From Mycobacterium sp. 1100029.7 (GTDB lineage Bacteria > Actinomycetota > Actinomycetes > Mycobacteriales > Mycobacteriaceae): DNA of 64,000 nt. Made by a program: the position numbers and the translations under genes. The notes under the pieces are model-generated. The model saw only the letters and a program-made list of their open reading frames with translations, was not told the origin of the DNA and searched no databases. Numbering within the stretch: position 1 is the stretch's first letter; every line of letters starts with the position of its first letter. Positions 35,089 through 42,372 of this stretch are shown here, piece after piece. The stretch covers positions 1 to 64,000 of the forward strand of contig NZ_LZSC01000011.1 in the NCBI RefSeq assembly GCF_001665235.1. The letters run 5' to 3'.

Positions 35089-35113
35089 CTGACTGCAGTC
35101 AGCCTGTTATAGT
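35089..35113 (+). promoter_or_regulatory. Operator palindrome and -10 box before the membrane cassette
   Basis: The perfect 14-base palindrome CTGACTGCAGTCAG (35089-35102) contains TGACT-N2-AGTCA, as at 33039. It is followed by a TATAGT -10 box (35108-35113), 33 bases before the GTG of the first membrane protein. No good -35 box is seen, so activation or an extended -10 type may apply. Confidence 0.5.
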
Positions 35114-35146
35114 GCACAAGCCGATCCAAATCGTTCGGGAGGGTTC

Positions 35147-35884
35147 GTGAATCTGCCGAAGCTGCACCAGCACACAGCGGGTGGCGCCCGTGCCAACGGG
35201 TCGTCGGACCCGCCGGGGCTGACATTCGACGAACACCTGGAACGGTCCGAACTCGCGCAGCGCCGGGCCGACAAATGGCTGATCAGCGGCAGTCTGCTGA
35301 TCGGCACCGCGGCGCTGGGTGTCTTCGGTCTGCCGCTCTTCCTACGGGGGGTCTACCTGCTGCGCCGAGCGCAACGCGATGGGCTGTCGGTTCGGCCGAT
35401 GCTGGTCACGCTGCTCGGTTACCTGGTCATCATCGATGCCGCCATCAACACCGTGGGATGGGCTCTCGACCTGGTGGCAAACCATACGCTGTTGGCCCGC
35501 GTCCTGCTCAACGGCTGGGGCAACATGTTCGACGCCGGCTACTTCTGGCACTACAACGAGCTCTGGGTTGGCGGCGCGGCGGGGCCAGGTGAAAAGGCTT
35601 GGGAAGTCGGGCTCATCCTGACGGTGTTCACGATGCGCATCGCCGCGGCGATCGGCTTCCTGCAGATGAAGCGGTGGGGCCAGCAGTGGATGGTCATCAC
35701 CTGCTGGATGGGCGTGGTGATCTGGATCGGCTACGTGTTCAACATGACGATGTTCGCCGATGTGCGCTTCGCCGGCGTCGTACTGCCCGTCGTCGGCTGG
35801 TGGCTCTACGACATCTTCTACATCACCCCCTTCCTCGCCATCCCCTACCTGCACACCGTCAACCGCGAAATCTTCACCGACTGA
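35147..35884 (+). CDS. Five-helix membrane protein A of NorQ/NorD-linked cassette
   Basis: The 245-residue protein is not from a family I recognise. It has a soluble N-terminus of about 45 residues and five hydrophobic segments at roughly 45-70, 85-112, 150-171, 180-203 and 208-232. Between helices 2 and 3 is a polar motif [12 protein letters not shown] with Asp129, His135 and Glu138, possible metal ligands. From residue 38 on it is closely related to protein B (38508-39221), sharing long identical stretches such as SVRPM and the C-terminal end [13 protein letters not shown] 35147 is preceded by GGGAGGG. It is the first gene of a plus-strand operon that probably runs to the P450 at 42372. Confidence 0.75.
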   Translation: MNLPKLHQHTAGGARANGSSDPPGLTFDEHLERSELAQRRADKWLISGSLLIGTAALGVFGLPLFLRGVYLLRRAQRDGLSVRPMLVTLLGYLVIIDAAINTVGWALDLVANHTLLARVLLNGWGNMFDAGYFWHYNELWVGGAAGPGEKAWEVGLILTVFTMRIAAAIGFLQMKRWGQQWMVITCWMGVVIWIGYVFNMTMFADVRFAGVVLPVVGWWLYDIFYITPFLAIPYLHTVNREIFTD

Positions 35885-35893
35885 AGGCACATC

Positions 35894-35998
35894 ATGGGAT
35901 ATCTGTGGGAAATACTTCGTTACGTCGCCGCGTGGGGCGGCACCGGGCTGATCATCTGGTTCTGGTACTGGCTCTTCTCCAACATCGGCACGTTCTGA
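35894..35998 (+). CDS. 34-residue single-helix membrane microprotein
   Basis: The short frame from ATG 35894 has GAAGG upstream and starts 9 bases after protein A ends. The peptide has one hydrophobic, Trp/Tyr-rich helix (GTGLIIWFWYWLF, about residues 17-29) after a short amphipathic start. It ends 11 bases before the VWA gene, so it fits tightly in the operon. A partner microprotein of similar size precedes protein B. Small accessory subunits of this kind are common in membrane oxidoreductases; its role here is inferred only from position. Confidence 0.65.
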   Translation: MGYLWEILRYVAAWGGTGLIIWFWYWLFSNIGTF

Positions 35999-36009
35999 GC
36001 GGCGCCCCG

Positions 36010-37539
36010 ATGACGGATCCGCCCGATGCCCACGCAATGTCACTCGAACGCAGCTGCGCCGTGACGGCGGTCGCGCTCAGTGAGCGACGCCGCGAGGGTG
36101 TTCGGCTGATCACCGGCAACCGACGGGGTTTCGGCCTCAACGCGGCGCTGACGTTCGTCGGAATTCCCTACCCCCCACTAGCGGGTTGGACGCGCCGAAC
36201 CCTGACCTGCGGAGTGGCCCTGCAGTGCTCGCCGTCGAAAGAACGCGTCACCGCCTATCGGCTGAACGAGCTGTCCGCTCGCGAGTTGCGGGCACTGACC
36301 CTCGTCGAAGCCGACGTGGCGCTGGGCTGGATCGCCTCGCGTTGGCCGGGGCTGCTTGCCGAACTTCAGCGACTCCTCCCGGACGCCCAGGCCGTACCCG
36401 GTGACACCGAAGCGCCCGAGATACTGCGCCGCGCAATCGCATTGGCTGCCACCGACCGCGAGCTCACGCTGGATCCGCTGGTGGGCACCCTGCCGCTGGC
36501 CTACACAATGCCGCAGGGGCTGGCCGACCGGATGCGGCGCAGTTTCGGGAGGATGCCGTGGACCACCACGCAGAAACGCCTGCCTCGGCCGTACTCGACG
36601 CCCGTCGGCGGCGACGGCGGTGTCCGCAACCCCAACCTGCCACCGCCGAGCCGGCCACAGGACAACGATCTCGACGTCACGCCCGAGCACCGGCCCGGGA
36701 TCCCGTACCCCGAATGGAACATGTGGACACAGCAATTCCTGCGCGACCACGTCGCGGTCGTGGAGCACACCGACACCCGGCGGGTGCGCCGTCCGGCGCC
36801 GGTGACGGTGGATGTTCGCAAGTGGTTCGAAGAACACACCCATCGCGCGATGATCAATCGCCTCGATGACGGCTGTGACCTCGATGTCGACCAATACGTC
36901 AGCCACTACGTCGACCTGACGACGGGTGAAGCCAAGGAGCCGAAAATCTTTCGCGACCTGCTGCCCAGCAACCGCGACGTCACCACGGCGTTACTCCTGG
37001 ACGGCAGTTCGTCGCTGGGTGTGCACGGCGGACGGATTTTTCAGCTCGAATTATCTTGTGCGGATGCGCTTTCCCGGGCGATGACGCTGGCACGTGAACG
37101 TCACGGCGTTTTCGTCTTCACGGGCAACACCCGCCATCGTGTCGAGGTGCACTGCCTCAAGGACTTCGAGGACCGTCGCTTCGTGCCGCCGAGCGGGCTG
37201 GGCCTGTCGACGCGCGGGTACACCCGGCTCGGCGCGCCGCTTCGCCACATGACCAGCCGGCTCCTCGCACAGCCCTCCGAGCGGCGGCTGTTGATCGTCA
37301 TCGGTGACGGGCTGATCTCGGATGAGGGATATGAGGGCCGCTACGCCTGGGCCGATGCCGCGCACGCCGTCGAAGAGGCCAACGATGCGGGGGTATCGAT
37401 GTACTACGTCGGGGTCGGACCTACTCGCGTCGATCCGCTCCCGGAAGTGTTCGGGCCGCGCCGTTCTCGACGGATCCGGCGCATCGAGGAGCTGCCCCGC
37501 GTGCTGGCACATGTCCATCGCGAACTTGTCGCCGCATGA
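36010..37539 (+). CDS. NorD/CbbO-type VWA-domain protein
   Basis: The 509-residue protein has a C-terminal von Willebrand A domain with a complete MIDAS: Asp331-x-Ser333-x-Ser335 (LLLDGSSSL), a Thr in STRGYTRLG and an Asp in VIGDGLISD. Ahead of it are the NorD/CbbO marks YPEWNMW (about residue 235) and DVDQYVSHYVDL...PKIFRDLLPSNRDV. In known systems NorD/CbbO works with a NorQ/CbbQ AAA+ ATPase to activate nitric oxide reductase or Rubisco, or to insert metal. No norB, norC or Rubisco gene lies here, so the client is probably the membrane proteins of this cassette. ATG 36010 gives the best fit; the frame is open further upstream inside protein A. Confidence 0.85.
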   Translation: MTDPPDAHAMSLERSCAVTAVALSERRREGVRLITGNRRGFGLNAALTFVGIPYPPLAGWTRRTLTCGVALQCSPSKERVTAYRLNELSARELRALTLVEADVALGWIASRWPGLLAELQRLLPDAQAVPGDTEAPEILRRAIALAATDRELTLDPLVGTLPLAYTMPQGLADRMRRSFGRMPWTTTQKRLPRPYSTPVGGDGGVRNPNLPPPSRPQDNDLDVTPEHRPGIPYPEWNMWTQQFLRDHVAVVEHTDTRRVRRPAPVTVDVRKWFEEHTHRAMINRLDDGCDLDVDQYVSHYVDLTTGEAKEPKIFRDLLPSNRDVTTALLLDGSSSLGVHGGRIFQLELSCADALSRAMTLARERHGVFVFTGNTRHRVEVHCLKDFEDRRFVPPSGLGLSTRGYTRLGAPLRHMTSRLLAQPSERRLLIVIGDGLISDEGYEGRYAWADAAHAVEEANDAGVSMYYVGVGPTRVDPLPEVFGPRRSRRIRRIEELPRVLAHVHRELVAA

Positions 37540-37560
37540 ACTCCGACCGCTGAGGAAGAG

Positions 37561-38361
37561 ATGACCACGGATACCTACTTCGCCAACGGCAATGAGGTCC
37601 AGCTGTTCGAGCAGGCCTTCGGCCGGCGCCTGCCGGTGATGCTCACCGGTCCCACCGGGTGCGGCAAGACTCGATTCGTCGAGCACATGGGTGTGCTGTT
37701 GCAGCGCCCGGTGGTCACGATCAGCTGCCACGACGACCTGACCAGCTCCGATCTCGTCGGCCGGTTCATGGTCACCGGCGGTGACGTCGTGTGGACCGAC
37801 GGTCCGCTGACTCGCGCCGTCAAAGCTGGCGCGATCTGTTACCTCGACGAAGTCGTTGAGGCACGCCACGATTCGCTGGCCATCCTGCACTCCCTCACCG
37901 ATCATCGGCGTTGCCTGTATCTGGACCGTGCCGGCGAGGTGGTGCGGGCCCCGGACCAGTTCATGCTGGTGTGCTCCTACAATCCGGCCTATCGCAGCTC
38001 GCTCAAGGAGCTGAAGCCGTCGTTTCGCCAGCGGTTCGTCACACTCGCGATGAACTACCTGCCACCCGAGCGCGAAGCCGAAGTGATCGTCGCCGAAGCC
38101 GGCATTGCGCTGGACTCGGCGCGCCGGCTGGTCGGCTGCGCGATGGCCATCCGCACCGCCGACGAGGCCTTTCACTTCGAGCCACCGTCGACCCGGGTGC
38201 TGGTCACGGCCGCACAGCTGATCGCTGCCGGCGCAACCGAATTGGATGCAGCCGATGCCTGCATCCTGGCGCCGCTGAGCACCGACGGCGCGATTACCGA
38301 CGGACTGCGTGAAGTCGCGGCGGCCAGCCTGGCTGCCATCAACACATCGAATACCCGCTGA
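37561..38361 (+). CDS. NorQ/CbbQ-type MoxR AAA+ ATPase
   Basis: The 266-residue ATPase has Walker A in MLTGPTGCGKT (about residues 23-33), Walker B in ICYLDEVVEA, sensor 1 in CSYNP and an arginine finger in SFRQRF, with the short C-terminal domain typical of NirQ/NorQ/CbbQ. It follows the VWA gene after 21 bases with GGAAGAG before the ATG. Such hexamers recruit the VWA partner to remodel or metallate a target enzyme. The AAA+/VWA pair is the best functional clue in this cassette. Confidence 0.9.
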   Translation: MTTDTYFANGNEVQLFEQAFGRRLPVMLTGPTGCGKTRFVEHMGVLLQRPVVTISCHDDLTSSDLVGRFMVTGGDVVWTDGPLTRAVKAGAICYLDEVVEARHDSLAILHSLTDHRRCLYLDRAGEVVRAPDQFMLVCSYNPAYRSSLKELKPSFRQRFVTLAMNYLPPEREAEVIVAEAGIALDSARRLVGCAMAIRTADEAFHFEPPSTRVLVTAAQLIAAGATELDAADACILAPLSTDGAITDGLREVAAASLAAINTSNTR

Positions 38362-38382
38362 CCCGGGGAGGAGCCGAACCAG

Positions 38383-38511
38383 ATGGATCTCAAGGAACGG
38401 AAGCGCAAGAGGGCGCTGATCATCGTCCAGGTGCTCATCTATGGCTACCTGCTGACGATGTTCGGAGTGCAGCTGTACATGTCGTTCGCCCGCGGCTGGT
38501 GGGATCTATGA
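38383..38511 (+). CDS. 42-residue single-helix membrane microprotein
   Basis: The frame starts at ATG 38383 behind an excellent site (GGGGAGGAG) and ends in the ATGA that starts protein B, so the two are translationally coupled. The peptide has a strongly basic start (KERKRKR) and one helix at about residues 11-34 (IIVQVLIYGYLLTMFGVQLYM), then RGWWDL. The positive start predicts a cytoplasmic N-terminus. It mirrors the 34-residue microprotein behind protein A. Confidence 0.7.
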   Translation: MDLKERKRKRALIIVQVLIYGYLLTMFGVQLYMSFARGWWDL

Positions 38512-39221
38512 ATTCACCACTGCTGAAACGCCATTCAGACGGCGCCGGCGCGACCGTCGACCTCGACGGGCACTACGACGAATCCCGTCAGGCCCAGCGC
38601 CGGGCCGACAAGTGGATGATCGTCGGCGCCGCCTTGATGGGCATGTGGGCGCCGGGTCTGATCGGATTTCCCATCTTCATGCGCGGAGTCTGGTTGCAGC
38701 GCCAGGCCCTGCGCGCCGGGCTGTCGGTGCGTCCGATGATCGTCACGCTGATCGGCTACCTGACCCTGATCGACGGCATGCTCAACAGCCTGGGCTGGTC
38801 GCTGGACCTGGTCGCCAACCACACCTTGATCAACCGGGTGCTGATGGTGGGCTGGGGCAACATGTTCGACGCCGGCTACTTCTGGCATTACAACGAATTG
38901 TGGATCGGCGGAGCGGCGGGTCCCGGTGAAAAGGCTTATGTCGCAGGGTTGATCCTCACGGTGTTCTCGATGCGGGTGGCCGCGGCGATCGGGTTCCTCC
39001 AGATGAAGCGCTGGGGACACCAGTGGATGGTCGTCACCTGCTGGATGGGCGTGGTGATCTGGTCTGCCTACGTCTTCAACATGACCATGTTCGCCGATGT
39101 GCGCTATGCCGGCGTGGTGTTCCCGGTGATCGGCTGGTGGCTCTACGACATCTTCTACATCACCCCCTTCCTCGCTATCCCTTACCTGCACACCGTCAAC
39201 CGCGAAATCTTCACCGACTAG
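38508..39221 (+). CDS. Five-helix membrane protein B of NorQ/NorD-linked cassette
   Basis: The 237-residue protein is a paralogue of protein A. The same five hydrophobic segments and the Asp121/His127/Glu130 motif ([12 protein letters not shown]) are present, and the two are nearly identical from that motif to the C-terminus except inside helices 1 and 2. The N-terminal 30 residues differ. ATG 38508 overlaps the microprotein stop. Keeping two such similar subunits in one operon suggests a heterodimeric membrane complex, or two enzymes differing in substrate. I considered particulate monooxygenase subunits and AveC-like cyclases, but the motifs do not match either. Confidence 0.75.
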   Translation: MNSPLLKRHSDGAGATVDLDGHYDESRQAQRRADKWMIVGAALMGMWAPGLIGFPIFMRGVWLQRQALRAGLSVRPMIVTLIGYLTLIDGMLNSLGWSLDLVANHTLINRVLMVGWGNMFDAGYFWHYNELWIGGAAGPGEKAYVAGLILTVFSMRVAAAIGFLQMKRWGHQWMVVTCWMGVVIWSAYVFNMTMFADVRYAGVVFPVIGWWLYDIFYITPFLAIPYLHTVNREIFTD

Positions 39222-39237
39222 AGCCAAGGAGCGAATC

Positions 39238-39660
39238 GTGACCGCACCCGCATCCACCGAAGAAGACCACCCGGCCGAGGATCTGCCGCCGGGCACAACG
39301 CCCTATTACGCACGAATGCACAAATGGATCAAGCGGGCGGTGCTGGTGTGCTTGGTGGCGCTGGTCATCGAAGGCGCATTCACGTTGCCGTTCATGGCGG
39401 TGTATTACGGCTACCCCACGCTGAGTCTCACCGAGATATGCAGCGAGCTGCTCAAGATCCGCTACTCCAACGACACCCTGGAGTGCAAGTATCCGTACCC
39501 GCCTCTGGGTCCGCCCGAGGGCGCCGAAGGCAAGCCGACCGCTCAGGACGTCTGGGGTATCCAGCCGATACCGAAGTACCATCGCCTCGGCTTCCGGGAA
39601 CTCGTCAGGATTCACGACGAACGCCTCGCACGGCAAGCGCATCCGGCACCGCACCCGTGA
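39238..39660 (+). CDS. Single-pass membrane protein with two cysteines
   Basis: The 140-residue protein has a polar N-terminus, one membrane helix at about 32-56 ([24 protein letters not shown]), and an outside part with Cys68 and Cys83 (EICSELL, TLECKYP) and a Pro-rich stretch [10 protein letters not shown]. The pair could form a disulfide or bind metal. A strong AAGGAG precedes GTG 39238. Its stop overlaps the start of reductase 3 (GTGA). No family recognised; it probably belongs to the membrane complex of proteins A and B. Confidence 0.7.
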   Translation: MTAPASTEEDHPAEDLPPGTTPYYARMHKWIKRAVLVCLVALVIEGAFTLPFMAVYYGYPTLSLTEICSELLKIRYSNDTLECKYPYPPLGPPEGAEGKPTAQDVWGIQPIPKYHRLGFRELVRIHDERLARQAHPAPHP

Positions 39661-40706
39661 CGTATCGCGTCGTGCAATGGACAACGGGCAACGTCGGCAA
39701 GAGTTCGGTCAAGGCGATTGCCGCCAACCCGACCCTGACGCTGGTCGGATGCTATGCCTTCTCCCCCGAAAAAGTTGGGTGTGACGTCGGTGAGTTGTGC
39801 GGTATCGCACCGTTGGATGTGAAGGCCACCAACGACATTGCGGCGCTGCTCGCGCTCGAGCCGGACTGTGTGGTCTACAACCCGATGTTCGCCGACGTCG
39901 ACGAACTGTGCCGCATTCTGGGCGCGGGCATCAACGTGGTGGGCACGGCCGGGTTCATCACCGGCCACTTCCTCGGAGCGGGACGGGATCGCATCGCCGA
40001 AGCCTGCGACGAGGGCGGATCGACCATCTTCGGCAGCGGCATCAACCCCGGTTTCATCCAGCTGTTCGCCATCGTGTCGGCGGGTCTGTCGGACCGGGTC
40101 GACAAAGTGTCAATGCTGGAATCCGTTGACACCACCGTCTACAACTCGCCGGCAACCGAAATACCGATGGGTTTCGGTTATCCGATCGATCGGCCCGACC
40201 TTGCGGCCATCACCGAGGCGGGCTCCGGCATCTTCGCCGACGGCGTGTTGCTGATCGCCGACGCGCTGGGTGTCGAGCTCGACGACGTGCGTTGCGAGGC
40301 CGAATACGCGCAGACGACCGAGGATCTGCAGCTGCCCGGCGATTGGACGATCGCCAAAGGCTGCGTCGCCGGAGTCGACGTCCGCTGGAAGGGCATTGTC
40401 GACGACCGAGAGATCATCGAAATCCGCGGACGATGGCGCAAAGGCCAGACGTTGCAACCGGATTGGCCGCTGGACATGGGCTACACGATCGAGGTTCAAG
40501 GCCAGCCGACGATCAGGACCACGCTGAGCTTTCTCCCGCCACCGGACTTTCACGGCGAGACGCTGGACGACTACATCAAGTTGGGGCTCACGATCACCGC
40601 GATGCCGGCGATCACCGCGATACCGGCGGTGGTCGCGGCGCCGCCCGGCATCGTCACCTACAACGACCTGCCGCTGCTGCTTCCACGTGGGGCCGTGAGA
40701 ACATGA
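39657..40706 (+). CDS. DapB/diaminopentanoate-dehydrogenase-like reductase 3
   Basis: The 349-residue protein starts [32 protein letters not shown] and has [22 protein letters not shown] and [11 protein letters not shown]. It is the third member of this family in 9 kb. GTG 39657 overlaps the upstream stop (GTGA) and its own stop overlaps the next start (ATGA), so it is translated together with the membrane cassette. This ties the family to the substrate of the membrane proteins. The C-terminus has an unusual repeat [20 protein letters not shown]. Confidence 0.82.
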   Translation: MTYRVVQWTTGNVGKSSVKAIAANPTLTLVGCYAFSPEKVGCDVGELCGIAPLDVKATNDIAALLALEPDCVVYNPMFADVDELCRILGAGINVVGTAGFITGHFLGAGRDRIAEACDEGGSTIFGSGINPGFIQLFAIVSAGLSDRVDKVSMLESVDTTVYNSPATEIPMGFGYPIDRPDLAAITEAGSGIFADGVLLIADALGVELDDVRCEAEYAQTTEDLQLPGDWTIAKGCVAGVDVRWKGIVDDREIIEIRGRWRKGQTLQPDWPLDMGYTIEVQGQPTIRTTLSFLPPPDFHGETLDDYIKLGLTITAMPAITAIPAVVAAPPGIVTYNDLPLLLPRGAVRT

Positions 40707-41125
40707 CTGCGCCAGACGAACCCTCGCTGCACCACGTCGTGTTCGCAATCGCACCGCAGCGGCATGCGGCGGCCACCAAGATGTTCAGCGATCTGGGATT
40801 TGTTTTCGAGCCTCTGCAGCTGACCGAACTGGGCCTGGACATTCACCTCGACTGGAACCGGGGCATCGAGCTGATCAGCCCGATCGATGGGTCGACCGGG
40901 GAGGTGGCCGGCTCGGTGAACGAATTTCTCGATCGCCATGGTGACGGGGTGTACACCGTGGTCATCGGAGTACCGGCCGTCGAGACCGCCGACGCCGTCG
41001 CGCAACGTTACGAAGCGACAACGCGATTCCGGCAGCATTTCGAGGGCGCGGGCACCTATCTCGACGAACACGACCTGTCGATCCTCGGTCTGCCGTTGAC
41101 ATTTCTGGCGACCAATATTCCGTGA
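40703..41125 (+). CDS. VOC/glyoxalase-like protein
   Basis: The 140-residue protein begins with LHHVVFAIAPQRHAAATKMFSDLGFVFEPL, the first beta-alpha-beta unit of the vicinal-oxygen-chelate fold. It continues with ELGLDIHLDWNRGIELISPID and VYTVVIGVPAVETADAVAQRY. Metal-binding positions are incomplete by eye, so it may be a binding or isomerase-type member. It overlaps reductase 3 by 4 bases. Role in the island unknown. Confidence 0.68.
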   Translation: MTAPDEPSLHHVVFAIAPQRHAAATKMFSDLGFVFEPLQLTELGLDIHLDWNRGIELISPIDGSTGEVAGSVNEFLDRHGDGVYTVVIGVPAVETADAVAQRYEATTRFRQHFEGAGTYLDEHDLSILGLPLTFLATNIP

Positions 41126-41136
41126 TTGGAGACGAC

Positions 41137-42372
41137 ATGACCGTCGGCACCGCGGCGCCAAGCGTCTTCGACGCCGGGCTCCCGACGCTGGACTACGACG
41201 TCACCGAGACCGTGCATCAGGTCGCACCGCGAATCCGCGAGGCGCGCAAGTCATCTCCGATCGCCCTCGGGCCGTTGGGACCTGAGGTGCTCGGCTACGA
41301 GCTCGCCCGCGGAATTCTGCGCGACCCGCGATTCGTGTTTCCGCCCGGCCTGCACATGACGGCTCGAGGCATCACTTCCGGTCCGCTCTACGACAGAGTG
41401 CTGGGCACCATCCTCGGCATGGACGGCGACGAACATCGGCGGCTGCGCGGCCTGGTGTCCAAGGCCTTTACGCCACGGGCCTCCGCACGCATGGAAACAA
41501 CCATCGACACGGTGATCAACGAGTTGATCGATCAGGTCGCCTCGGATGACCACGGCGGCCGCTGTGATTTCGTCACCGACATCGCCCGGCCCTATCCGAT
41601 CCCGATCATCTGCGCGCTGCTGGGCGCACCTGCCCAGGACTGGGAACAGTTTTCGTTATGGGCGGAGGACATTTTCAAGATCGTCAGGTTCGACTCAGAC
41701 CTTGTCGCCGAACAGCACATCGTGATGCGGGCCTGGGATGAGTTCGACGCCTACATCGATGACATGATCGCCGAACGGCGCGGGCGGCTGAGCGACGACT
41801 TGATCTCCGAACTGATCCGCGCCCAGGACCACGGCGACCGACTCAGCAACGCGGAGATGCGCATGCTGGCGTTCAGCATCCTGAGCGCGGGCACCGACAC
41901 CACCCGTAATCAACTCGCCGCGGCCATGCACGTGTTGTGTGACCATCCCGACCAGCTGGCCGTGCTTCGCGACAATCCCGACCTGGCAATGCGGGCCGTC
42001 GAAGAATGCATGCGCCACTCCCCGGCGGTGTGTACCACGCTGCGCACCGTTCTCGACGATGTCACGTTCGCGGGTTACACCTTTGAAGCCGGCACCTTCA
42101 TCTCGGTCAATACCTATGCCGCCAATTGTGATCCGGAGATCTATCCACGCGCGGACGAATTCGACCTGTCCCGTCAAGACCCGCCACCGGTTTTGAGTTT
42201 CGGTGGCGGCGCCCACTATTGCCTCGGCGCCAACCTCGCCCGCGCCGAGCTCGCCGGCGCGCTCAGGATTCTGGCCCGTCGCATGCACAACCCACGCCGC
42301 CTGGCGAATTCGTTGTGGAAACCGATGCTGGGGTTGAGCGGGCCACTCGGCCTGGAGATCGAGTTCGACTAG
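41137..42372 (+). CDS. Cytochrome P450 (second of two)
   Basis: The 411-residue soluble P450 has the I-helix motif LSAGTDTTRN, the ExxR in EECMR and the haem loop LSFGGGAHYCLGANLAR. ATG 41137 is preferred (GGAGA upstream); GTG 41122 overlaps the VOC stop and would add five residues. Its sequence differs from the P450 at 28275. Being the last gene of the plus-strand operon after the membrane cassette, it probably oxidises the same substrate or its product. Its stop overlaps the convergent Rv2047c counterpart by 4 bases. Confidence 0.9.
   Translation: MTVGTAAPSVFDAGLPTLDYDVTETVHQVAPRIREARKSSPIALGPLGPEVLGYELARGILRDPRFVFPPGLHMTARGITSGPLYDRVLGTILGMDGDEHRRLRGLVSKAFTPRASARMETTIDTVINELIDQVASDDHGGRCDFVTDIARPYPIPIICALLGAPAQDWEQFSLWAEDIFKIVRFDSDLVAEQHIVMRAWDEFDAYIDDMIAERRGRLSDDLISELIRAQDHGDRLSNAEMRMLAFSILSAGTDTTRNQLAAAMHVLCDHPDQLAVLRDNPDLAMRAVEECMRHSPAVCTTLRTVLDDVTFAGYTFEAGTFISVNTYAANCDPEIYPRADEFDLSRQDPPPVLSFGGGAHYCLGANLARAELAGALRILARRMHNPRRLANSLWKPMLGLSGPLGLEIEFD

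Noticed and set aside
36010..38361. Nitric oxide reductase operon
   Set aside because: norQ/norD-like genes are present, but no His-rich catalytic NorB-like subunit or cytochrome c (CxxCH) is found anywhere near.
35147..39221. Proteins A and B as particulate methane/ammonia monooxygenase subunits
   Set aside because: The PmoC Asp-x3-His-x12-His pattern and a PmoB cupredoxin subunit are missing; only the general idea of a membrane metalloenzyme remains.
35147..39221. Proteins A and B as AveC-like spirocyclases
   Set aside because: Length and motifs differ from AveC as I remember it (about 340 residues with other conserved blocks).
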